Shown: positions 6,594 to 12,314 of the stretch, piece by piece
How the letters are laid out: each line of letters starts with the position of its first letter
How positions within the stretch are numbered: the stretch's first letter is position 1
Notes under the pieces: generated by a model
The model's database searches: none
What the model was told of the DNA's origin: nothing
What the model saw: the letters and a program-made list of their open reading frames with translations, nothing else
Assembly (NCBI GenBank): GCA_001770355.1
Contig: MEQV01000237.1
Coordinates: forward strand, 2,437 to 14,750
Source of the DNA: Betaproteobacteria bacterium RIFCSPLOWO2_02_FULL_62_17
GTDB taxonomy: Bacteria > Pseudomonadota > Gammaproteobacteria > Burkholderiales > SG8-39
Reading direction: 5' to 3'
DNA: 12,314 nt
Translations under genes and position numbers: made by a program

Positions 6594-6755
6594 ATGGAAA
6601 CCTGGATCGATCCAATAGTGGAGGAGGTGCTCGCCGCACGCGGCGTATGTCAGGGAAACGCATCACGATCTCGCGCCGATTTGCGCCAGCAGCAAGCGAC
6701 TCACGTGTCAACGGGGATTGAAAAGCGCGTGGTCGGATTCCGGCCCAAGCCATGG
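6594..6755 (+). pseudogene. Broken small gene ('DPIVEEVR' family, unknown function)
   Basis: The frame from the ATG at 6594 begins METWIDPIVEEVLAAR and later reads DLRQQQATHVSTG and KRVVGFRPKPW. These match my memory of a widespread 55-75 residue family of unknown function, with consensus like DPIVEEVR..R..Y...-DL..I..DLR..Q..SGRKVVS.PP. The middle is wrong in this frame. The +1 frame over 6640-6680 gives AAYVRETHHDLAPICA, exactly the missing part. So a one-base insertion near 6639-6642 moved the gene out of frame and a second event near 6670-6685 brought it back. No ribosome site precedes the ATG. The frame continues as nonsense into the pldA region after the conserved part. Members of this family often sit beside toxin-antitoxin genes (recollection, not checked), as here, where it is divergent from the HigBA-like operon. 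Confidence 0.5.
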
Positions 6756-6829
6756 GGTCGGAAGGGAGTCGGAGCAAATTTTCAATCGCGAAAAGTTACG
6801 CCTTTTTTCCCCGGCTTGGCTTGCCGATC

Positions 6830-7912
6830 TTATTTTCCAAGTTCGAAAGAAACACCTGCACCGAGGGTCCACTGCCGGAAGTTGTAATCAATCAGGCTTT
6901 CGCCGTATCCCGAGGTGTACTGCAGGTAGGGGCGCATTACCCCGTCAGCGAGGCGCGGAAAGCTCCAGTCCACCTGGGCGAATCCGCGATTCGAGCCCAA
7001 GCTTAGGCTATTGCGGTACAGCAGCGACGCGATGTGATTTTCGACAGGCTCCCACTTGGCCATGATGTCTCCGCGCCCGACATAGCTCCGGATATCCGGG
7101 TTGTCGTCATTCGCCGACTTCTCGCGAAAGCGCCACCAGACACGTCCAAGCAAGGAAAACGCATTGCGAAACTCCCAGCCGCCCTGTACGTACATCCGCC
7201 ACCAACTGCGCGATTCGGGGTTGGAACGGCCATTGGATTGATGCGAGAAGCCAATGTTGACCAGCTTGAAGCTGGATGTGTCCCGCTCCTGAACATCTGA
7301 TGTGTCCTGCCCCCGCCTCATTTCGGGCTGCCTTCTTCCGAGCGTAAGAATGAGTTCGGGCTCGTAATTATTTTCCCTGAACGGCGAGGATTTGGAAAAA
7401 TTGTATGCCTGCCAGTTCGACTGCTGCGTATAGCCAAACCACAGACGTAGCTTGTCGAAGTCTGCCAAATTTAGCCCGTCTTTATACGTCAGCTCAGACT
7501 TGAGGCTGAACTGAAACTTAATTTCCTCTTGATCCCAATCGAACGGTTGCGTAACCGTATGACCAGAGGCCTGACTACTGGGCTGTTGATTGCGGCGATT
7601 GGTCCTGTTTGCGAACAGCAAATACGTCGACCTGTAAGGCTGAGTGCTAAACCCGGGGTCCCCTTTTTTGTGCAGGTTCCATTCGGCCAGCAAGCTCCTC
7701 GCGGGTGCCGAGTGCGATTCCAGCAAATGTTCTTTGAGTGACACCACTCCGGAATTGGATTCCGTCGCGACTGGAACGTCGCCCACCCGGCCATCTGCTT
7801 TTTGGGTCCTTTCCTTTTCGTCGTTCGCTTTTTCTTTCCTTGCCAGTCCATCGAAACAGTCCAGGCGTTTCGCCTTACCCTCCTCGCCTGGGTACGCGTT
7901 GCAACACCCCAA
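6830..7912 (-). CDS. pldA: Outer-membrane phospholipase A homologue, N-terminally truncated and possibly inactive
   Basis: Outer-membrane phospholipase A forms a 12-stranded barrel and hydrolyses phospholipids that reach the outer leaflet. The barrel is recognisable to the end: FSHQSNGRSNPESRSW (222-237, numbered from the TTG) matches the catalytic HxSNGRSxPxSRSW motif with His224 and Ser226, and SGYGESLIDYNFRQ (334-347) is the C-terminal signature. Two defects stand out. First, no signal peptide is encoded: the only start is TTG at 7912, just after residues that look like a cleavage site (ALPVNAQVTYL, in frame but preceded by a TGA at 7964-7966). Second, the residue aligned with the catalytic Asn156 of E. 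coli PldA is Trp238. The Cys pair near the N terminus and the RLDCFDGLA segment are normal for mature betaproteobacterial homologues. I think this is a decaying or non-catalytic copy. A wrong base call upstream could explain the first defect but not the second. Confidence 0.8.
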   Translation of the reverse strand: MGCCNAYPGEEGKAKRLDCFDGLARKEKANDEKERTQKADGRVGDVPVATESNSGVVSLKEHLLESHSAPARSLLAEWNLHKKGDPGFSTQPYRSTYLLFANRTNRRNQQPSSQASGHTVTQPFDWDQEEIKFQFSLKSELTYKDGLNLADFDKLRLWFGYTQQSNWQAYNFSKSSPFRENNYEPELILTLGRRQPEMRRGQDTSDVQERDTSSFKLVNIGFSHQSNGRSNPESRSWWRMYVQGGWEFRNAFSLLGRVWWRFREKSANDDNPDIRSYVGRGDIMAKWEPVENHIASLLYRNSLSLGSNRGFAQVDWSFPRLADGVMRPYLQYTSGYGESLIDYNFRQWTLGAGVSFELGK

Positions 7913-7972
7913 GTAAGTAACCTGTGCATTGACGGGTAGCGCCTGTCGGCGCGCGTTTAAAACTCAAGCAAG

Positions 7973-7993
7973 ATCTGACACTGATCCCTTTAA
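7973..7993 (-). repeat. Diverged REP/RAYT-like terminus next to the pldA break
   Basis: Read leftward, the sequence TTAAAGGGATCAGTGTCAGAT resembles the terminus TTAAACGGGGTCAGAGTCACAT of the element at 918-997. Allowing one gap, 13 of the last 16 bases agree, plus TTAAA. No inverted partner was found in 8000-8300. It lies where the pldA signal-peptide codons should be. Confidence 0.25.
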
Positions 7994-8298
7994 CGTAGCT
8001 CGGCAGTCACGATGAACCGGCACGTCGCCGAAATCTTCCGGGCGTTTCAATTAACCGCCACGCACGGGAGTCCATCAGGTTCATCCCAATAATTACTTGA
8101 GATTGAAGTAGTTGTACGCTGACTCACCTTAGCTATAACCGCCATTGCAATCAGCCACGCGCTATCGCAAAATTCCGCGTGCTCGATACTGCCATCGGCG
8201 TAACAGCACCAGACCATCGCCACCGGCACGAAGTACAAGAAGAGCGGGACTGCAGTTCCGATCCTTCGATGCGAAAACCTTTCTGGGGAGAGTACGTC
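7994..8298. other. 305-bp divergent intergenic region
   Basis: This stretch separates the leftward pldA homologue from the rightward lipoprotein gene. No coding sequence is convincing in it. A leftward frame at 8047-8238 encodes a short hydrophobic peptide (with WLIAMAVIAKV) but has no ribosome site, and I do not call it. The only regulatory candidate is the rightward promoter at 8112-8139. Confidence 0.4.
8112..8139 (+). promoter_or_regulatory. Candidate promoter for the lipoprotein gene
   Basis: TTGTAC (8112-8117) and TATAAC (8134-8139) are 16 bp apart, matching the sigma-70 consensus at 4 of 6 and 5 of 6 positions. It would give an untranslated leader of roughly 150 nt before the ATG at 8299. 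Confidence 0.3.
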
Positions 8299-9681
8299 AT
8301 GGGCAGGATTTTTTTTGTTGTTGCGGCTGCGATGTTGATGGTTCTCGAGGGATGCTCTCTTGATCCGTCAAAATCGTCCAAGGAATACGGCGTGGAGGCG
8401 CTGTCGCTGAGCAAAGACAGCGCGGCGATGATTCTCCAAAAGGCGATCACTAAGAATGGCAGTGAAGGAATTGTGGACCCCCCCTGCTTTAACGTCCCGA
8501 CCGCCGCAGGAGAAGAGGCCAAATGCCAGCAACAACGCAATGCAGCGTTGGCTGCTCTCCTGGTTGCCTCCGACGATTTGTGCCAGCAACACCTCAAATC
8601 GATCTACGGCAACGATGCCTATTTCAACATTATGACCGGCTCAATTGCGTCCCTGTTCTCGGGCGCCGCGGCCATCGCAGGAAGCGCTTCGGCCAAGTCC
8701 GCGCTCGCTGCGATCTCGACTTTTGCAATCGCGGAACGCTCCTTAATCAACGAGACCGTCTACAAGAACATGCTGGTCACCGCGACGACCAAGAAAATCC
8801 GTGAAACGCGCGACACCAAGGCCGCGGCACTGCTGCCGTCAAGTTTCAAGAAGTCCATCGATGATTATCCAATAGTGCTGGCGATGCGTGACGCCGTCGA
8901 CTACCACTACAGTTGCTCGTTCATGCTGGGCTTGGAAAAGGCGCTCGAGGAAGGCACGCAGTCTGGAGTTGAGGGGAAGAAAGCCAAGCTTGAGCAGGAG
9001 AAGCGCGGGCTTGAACTGTACATCGACACCAGGACGGCATCACTGACCGCTGCCGGACACGCCGCCGACGTCGCCGGCGACAAAGGCCTGGTGGGCGCGA
9101 AAGGCAGGATCGAAGCGATCGAGACCCAGTTGCTTGTCCTGCTCAGGAGCCAGGCGGCGACCGCGGGAACCGGCGACAAACAGGTGGACGGCGCCGCACC
9201 CAAGGCGGATTCGGCCACGTTGTCGAAGGCGTATTACTTGCTCAAGGCCAAGCTCGAAGCCGGCAAAACCACGTTATCCACCAAAATTAATGGGGCCACC
9301 GCAGCCACGGGCGTCACCAAAGCCCTCGCCACCAAAGTCAATACCAATGTCGATGCCGTGATCACTGCACTCAATGCCTCTACCTGCCAACTTACAATTT
9401 TCAAGACCAATGGCGACATTGAAGTGAAGCAGGGAGAACTCACAGCTGCGAGCGATGAAGCCGCTCGGGCAAAATTGAATGTCGAGCTAAATCTACTGAC
9501 GGCACGGGCGGGTCAGTTCGCAAAGCGGCTCACTACATTCGAGTCGGGCTTCACTTCCACCACGACTGTTCTGAGCAAGGCGATCGACGACGCCAAACAA
9601 GCCATCAGTTCGACGCTTAACACTCAAATTGACACAGAACTGAATAGCATCACAGTGCCGGCGTCGCTTTGTACTCCCTGA
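8299..9681 (+). CDS. Predicted lipoprotein of unknown function, helical
   Basis: A 460-residue protein I do not recognise. It starts with a lipoprotein signal: GRIFFVVAAAMLMV, then lipobox LEGC with lipidated Cys19. Ser at +2 suggests sorting to the outer membrane. The ATG at 8299 has GGGGAG 8 nt upstream; an in-frame ATG at 8179 would bury the signal and is rejected. After an N-terminal region with Cys63, Cys76 and Cys95 comes a stretch rich in Ala, Gly and Ser (about 105-146, with SLFSGAAAIAGSASAKSAL) that could insert in or lie on a membrane. Next comes a charged helical part (160-245), and then long Ala/Thr/Lys/Glu-rich helices to the end, probably coiled coil (310-355 and 375-450). Cys206, Cys363 and Cys458 complete seven cysteines. 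It is divergent from pldA and convergent with the nucleotidyltransferase gene, so context gives no partner. The role might be envelope-structural; this is open. Confidence 0.82.
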   Translation: MGRIFFVVAAAMLMVLEGCSLDPSKSSKEYGVEALSLSKDSAAMILQKAITKNGSEGIVDPPCFNVPTAAGEEAKCQQQRNAALAALLVASDDLCQQHLKSIYGNDAYFNIMTGSIASLFSGAAAIAGSASAKSALAAISTFAIAERSLINETVYKNMLVTATTKKIRETRDTKAAALLPSSFKKSIDDYPIVLAMRDAVDYHYSCSFMLGLEKALEEGTQSGVEGKKAKLEQEKRGLELYIDTRTASLTAAGHAADVAGDKGLVGAKGRIEAIETQLLVLLRSQAATAGTGDKQVDGAAPKADSATLSKAYYLLKAKLEAGKTTLSTKINGATAATGVTKALATKVNTNVDAVITALNASTCQLTIFKTNGDIEVKQGELTAASDEAARAKLNVELNLLTARAGQFAKRLTTFESGFTSTTTVLSKAIDDAKQAISSTLNTQIDTELNSITVPASLCTP

Positions 9682-9868
9682 GGTGAATCCGAACGAAAAT
9701 GAGTGGCCATTTCGTGCTTGAACTCATAAATGTATCAAACATCGCAATTTTCATCACAATATTGGAATTCCTAATGGGGAGATCGCGGTGCGTCCCCGCA
9801 CACCCCAGCGTCAACGCCCGCTTTGAGTGGCCTCGAAAGCGTCGCTAAGATTCGATCTCATACCTCGT

Positions 9869-10561
9869 TTAGCACACGGCCTTGGTAATACGGCCTACAG
9901 CCTCAAGGTTTATTGCCATTTGTCGAACGAACGAGTCCCAGTCCCGATAGACCCTTAGACTGACCTTGCGCACATTCGGCGCCTGCGGCGTCACCTTCAG
10001 TTTTTCGTGAACCCGCCAGAGCGCGTCTAGGACTGTCTGTGCCTCAGGATAGCGAGGCCAAGCAGGAATCTTGTGAGGGTCAAAGAATCCACGCTCAAGG
10101 GCAAAAGGGCAATTGCGTCGGTTTTCATCCCATAGCGATCTTTCGTGCACGTGTCTTGGCTGCACGACCCGTTGCGTATAGTCGTGTTCCCATCTCCAAA
10201 AGGCATCGGCCAGGCTCTGGTACATACGTGAAGACACGACTGTCACGTCGAGATCGGAATGCGGCCCAAAAGCTTGACCCACGTTCTTGTCAGGGCTGAG
10301 CGAGTATCCCTGGCGCCCACTGCCTATGATGGTTATCTCCTTCGCCTGCACGTCGAGGCGACGGGCAAGCCAGATCCGCAATGCTTCGTAGATGCTGGGT
10401 CTCGTCATAAATGCAAAAGGAATCCCTTCAGACAACCATAACCGAGAAATCGCGTAGCGGACATCCCGGTCCCCTGTCTTCGCCGCTCTCAGCAACACAT
10501 CGGCCGAGGGATAAATCTCAGTCAATGGATCGAGAACCGCTGATATGTCAAACGGATGCAT
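9869..10561 (-). CDS. Nucleotidyltransferase-fold protein, second gene of the GT51-like operon
   Basis: A 230-residue cytosolic protein with the nucleotidyltransferase (Pol-beta-like) signature. The sequence ITIIGSGRQGYSLSP (76-90) gives the nucleotide-binding GS loop, and HSDLDVTVVS (101-110) the metal-binding Asp103 and Asp105. About 20 residues separate GS from DxD, longer than in minimal MNT proteins. The C-terminal part VRKVSLRVYRDWDSFVRQ (197-214) looks like a conserved family motif and may supply the third acidic residue. Such proteins transfer a nucleotide to protein, RNA or small molecules; in MNT antitoxins they adenylylate a partner toxin, and in CD-NTases they make signal nucleotides. 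This one is not an obvious member of either. Its ATG lies inside the last codons of the GT51-like gene (14-bp overlap), so translation is coupled. No effector gene of a known CBASS type is adjacent. Confidence 0.82.
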   Translation of the reverse strand: MHPFDISAVLDPLTEIYPSADVLLRAAKTGDRDVRYAISRLWLSEGIPFAFMTRPSIYEALRIWLARRLDVQAKEITIIGSGRQGYSLSPDKNVGQAFGPHSDLDVTVVSSRMYQSLADAFWRWEHDYTQRVVQPRHVHERSLWDENRRNCPFALERGFFDPHKIPAWPRYPEAQTVLDALWRVHEKLKVTPQAPNVRKVSLRVYRDWDSFVRQMAINLEAVGRITKAVC

Positions 10562-11192
10562 GCGCTGGCTTCGTAAAAAGCCCTAAATACGTGTGATCGT
10601 TACAATGGCGTGCATGAAGCAGGAGGAGATGACGTGCACGCATATCAATCTGCGCCCGTCTCTGCGCTGAGACATCGCGGGGTTGCGGGTACTTCAGTCG
10701 CGCCACTAGCCGAGCCGTGTCGATTGGCGTCACAGGGTTACCGATCCGCCGACACGCCGTGCCAAAACTATTCATTCGCCACCCGAAATAGCCGAGCCGT
10801 AGGTAGATGGCCGGAAGCGCCTCCTTCGGAATCACTCGAGTCACTAAGGTAGCGAGCGCCATTTCCTTGACTTTTCGCCGAAAGGTGCGCTCGTATCTGC
10901 CACTAACCACTCGAACCACCTGCATTTCAATGGTGCTTGCACCCTCACAGCGTCGAAATACGACCCTGCGCCACACGGCGCGGCCGATAGCGACGAGATC
11001 GATTCCGCCATGGCTGAAGAAACGGTGGTCCTCTCCCGAAATCAGGAGCTGCTGAGCGAGAATTGATGGGCACTCAATGTAGTCATCTTCATGCCATTTG
11101 TATGCGCGAGCTAAACGCTCGCGCAGCTCAATCCAATCGTGGCGCGCAAACCACAGTGCAAGAACCGACACAAACCACGCGAATCGCTTCAT
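10548..11192 (-). CDS. Short membrane-anchored GT51 peptidoglycan transglycosylase-like protein
   Basis: A 214-residue protein with one N-terminal membrane segment (about 3-16, RFAWFVSVLALWFA) and a GT51 domain, which polymerises lipid II into glycan strands in the periplasm. Motif 1 is perfect: GEDHRFFSHGGID (53-65), catalytic Glu54. Motif 2 reads GASTIEMQ (84-91) instead of GGSTITQQ. Motif 3, RRKVKE (105-110), keeps the second catalytic Glu110. Motif 4 reads LPAIYLRLGYFG (126-137) where canonical enzymes have ILExYLN. It lacks a transpeptidase domain and is slightly shorter than MtgA (about 240). So the catalytic Glu pair is intact while the substrate-groove motifs have drifted, which suggests a specialised subfamily rather than the housekeeping enzyme. 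The ATG at 11192 has only a weak ribosome site. The nucleotidyltransferase gene overlaps its end. A promoter candidate lies about 80 bp upstream. Confidence 0.85.
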   Translation of the reverse strand: MKRFAWFVSVLALWFARHDWIELRERLARAYKWHEDDYIECPSILAQQLLISGEDHRFFSHGGIDLVAIGRAVWRRVVFRRCEGASTIEMQVVRVVSGRYERTFRRKVKEMALATLVTRVIPKEALPAIYLRLGYFGWRMNSFGTACRRIGNPVTPIDTARLVARLKYPQPRDVSAQRRAQIDMRARHLLLLHARHCNDHTYLGLFTKPAHASV

Positions 11193-11270
11193 GTCACTTG
11201 CCAGCGAACCCTAACAAGAAGTCGCCCCCCTGAAATATTAGCGCCTAACATCGAACCCAACCACTGACAG

Positions 11271-11299
11271 ATTACACGGATACCCTCTTAATCCCTCAA
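11271..11299 (-). promoter_or_regulatory. Candidate promoter of the GT51-like / nucleotidyltransferase operon
   Basis: Read leftward, TTGAGG (11294-11299) and TGTAAT (11271-11276) are exactly 17 bp apart, 4 of 6 and 5 of 6 matches to the sigma-70 consensus. The -10 lies 78 bp before the ATG at 11192, which would give a leader of about 70 nt. Confidence 0.4.
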
Positions 11300-11481
11300 T
11301 TGCGTCGATCAGGATTGGCACCTATACGTTCGTACGGTACTGTAGCCACCGACAGATCAACGGGGCGGACACTGTAGTGAATAAATCGAGTGGTGCCCCC
11401 GTAGCACAGAATTCGCCATCCTGTTGAATCAACGGTTTCCGGATCCTGGTGTGCGTCGAAAAGACGCAGTTTGAGAGCCAC
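11296..11481 (-). CDS. Possible 61-residue small protein, doubtful
   Basis: An open frame from GTG at 11481 to TGA at 11296-11298, lying in the 309-bp space between the esterase-like gene and the GT51-like operon. The product begins MALKLRLFDAHQDPETVDST and I do not recognise it. There is no ribosome site before the GTG, and the frame is also open upstream into the esterase gene without a start codon. It may be a gene remnant or chance. Apart from this frame and the promoter at 11271-11299, I see nothing else in 11193-11501. Confidence 0.2.
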   Translation of the reverse strand: MALKLRLFDAHQDPETVDSTGWRILCYGGTTRFIHYSVRPVDLSVATVPYERIGANPDRRN

Positions 11482-11501
11482 ACACGCAAATCCAATGACT
11501 C

Positions 11502-12314
11502 CTAACCCGTCTGCAACTTCATCAACCCCAGCATCGCCCTCCCCAGCAACCCATATGGATTCCCCAGCGTCTCGAACATCTCGAAGTGGTTGTACCCCTG
11601 CCCCACCAGAAATGTCACCGGCTTCCCGGCAACCTTGACCGCCGCGGCGAAATCGCGGTTCTGCCTTTGAAACTCGGGCGTCTCCAGCGTCCCATGCGCC
11701 ACCACCAGCGGCGCGACCAGTTTGTCGAGATGCTTGAGCGAACTCAATTCTTCAATCATCTGCGGCGAAAAGCGCACGTAGCCGGCGCGCGCCGACAAAC
11801 TCACCGGGTACAGGTCGTACATGCCGCCGCAGCACAAGCCGCCCTTCAAGGTATCCATGGGCAGACCGAAAGCCTTCGGCCAGTCGGTGGTGAGCGCGAC
11901 GCCTGCGAGGTGCGCTCCCGAAGAGGTGCCCGAGATATAGATTTTTTCCGGATCGCCGCCGAAGCTCGCGGCATTGTGCTTCACCCATGCCACGGCGCGG
12001 CGCACCTGGTCGGCCATGACCACCAGGTTGCCGTCGACGTCGCCGACGTTGTTGAAATCCACCGAGACAAAAATTCCGCCGGCATCGACGTAGGTTTCGG
12101 CCATGTAGGCAGCAGCCTTGGCGTCTCCGACGCGCCACGCGCCGCCGTGGATGTAGACATTGATCGGCGCATCAGGCGCTCGCGTGGTGTAAATGTCGAG
12201 CTGTTCGATGTCCTTCGGTCCATATGCAATCCGCCGCGGCTGGCCTAGACGCGCGAGTGCCGCTTCGCTTTTCTGCGCGTTGCGTGTGGCGACCTGAGCC
12301 TGATTGGGTGCCCA
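11502..12314 (-). CDS. Alpha/beta hydrolase, esterase/arylformamidase-like (5' end outside window)
   Basis: 270 residues of a leftward gene; the frame stays open to the window edge, so the start is missing. The visible part begins near a mature N terminus (WAPNQAQVATRNAQ). VYIHGGAWRVGD (53-64) is the HGG oxyanion motif of the hormone-sensitive-lipase-like group. YISGTSSGAHLAG (126-138) is the nucleophile elbow with Ser131, and QGYNHFEMFE (239-248) carries the catalytic His243. The acid lies in VAHGTLETPEFQRQ (205-218), where Glu211 stands in the usual Asp place. KynB-like arylformamidases and small carboxylesterases share this layout; which substrate it cleaves cannot be told. A stop at 11502-11504 follows MKLQTG. 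An internal ATG at 12104 is not the start, because the HGG motif lies upstream of it. Confidence 0.9.
   Translation of the reverse strand, partial: WAPNQAQVATRNAQKSEAALARLGQPRRIAYGPKDIEQLDIYTTRAPDAPINVYIHGGAWRVGDAKAAAYMAETYVDAGGIFVSVDFNNVGDVDGNLVVMADQVRRAVAWVKHNAASFGGDPEKIYISGTSSGAHLAGVALTTDWPKAFGLPMDTLKGGLCCGGMYDLYPVSLSARAGYVRFSPQMIEELSSLKHLDKLVAPLVVAHGTLETPEFQRQNRDFAAAVKVAGKPVTFLVGQGYNHFEMFETLGNPYGLLGRAMLGLMKLQTG

Noticed and set aside
8047..8238. Leftward 63-codon frame with a hydrophobic segment
   Set aside because: TTG start, no ribosome site, no recognisable pattern, and it lies in a probable regulatory region.
9788..9801. Hairpin GTGCG-TCCC-CGCAC between convergent genes
   Set aside because: A 5-bp stem without a T run on either side; too weak to call a terminator. 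I see nothing else convincing in 9682-9868.
9869..11192. Reading the nucleotidyltransferase operon as a CBASS system
   Set aside because: The GS-to-DxD spacing and the C-terminal motif do not match the CD-NTases I can recall, and no CBASS effector or Cap accessory gene is adjacent; the neighbour is a transglycosylase.

Overview
The window looks like a chromosomal segment of a GC-rich betaproteobacterium, probably Burkholderiales or a relative. The main clues are a Bug/TctC-type periplasmic solute-binding protein, a DapA-superfamily aldolase, a secreted FKBP and an unusual glutathione-transferase-like protein, all in GC-rich, GTG-tolerant coding sequence. No rRNA, tRNA, CRISPR array or complete transposase was seen.

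Layout. Positions 1-1891 read rightward: the C-terminal end of a probable SAM-dependent methyltransferase, a periplasmic FKBP-type prolyl isomerase, an 80-bp element with perfect 21-bp inverted termini (REP/RAYT-like), and a GST-like protein. Positions 1918-5708 read leftward. In transcription order they are a TctC/Bug solute-binding protein, a three-segment membrane protein, an alpha/beta hydrolase that starts 4 nt after the membrane protein's stop, and a DapA-family lyase. Positions 5876-6491 hold a HigB/HigA-type (RelE-fold toxin, XRE antitoxin) module. It has a textbook promoter, and a palindromic operator sits between the -35 and -10 boxes. A related 16-bp site lies just upstream of the TctC gene.

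Positions 6529-11500 look like an accessory region, less GC-rich by eye. It holds a broken small gene (two compensating frameshifts), an outer-membrane phospholipase A homologue without a signal peptide and with Trp where the catalytic Asn should be, a divergent lipoprotein of unknown function, and a two-gene operon. That operon encodes a short, membrane-anchored GT51 transglycosylase-like protein translationally overlapped with a nucleotidyltransferase-fold protein. It is the best candidate for an undescribed system here. The window ends inside a leftward alpha/beta hydrolase (esterase/arylformamidase-like).

Genes likely to work together: the toxin and antitoxin; the membrane protein and its hydrolase; the GT51-like protein and the nucleotidyltransferase. 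The TctC protein is an orphan binding protein without TctA/TctB partners in view. All family names come from recognising motifs by eye; no database search was run.
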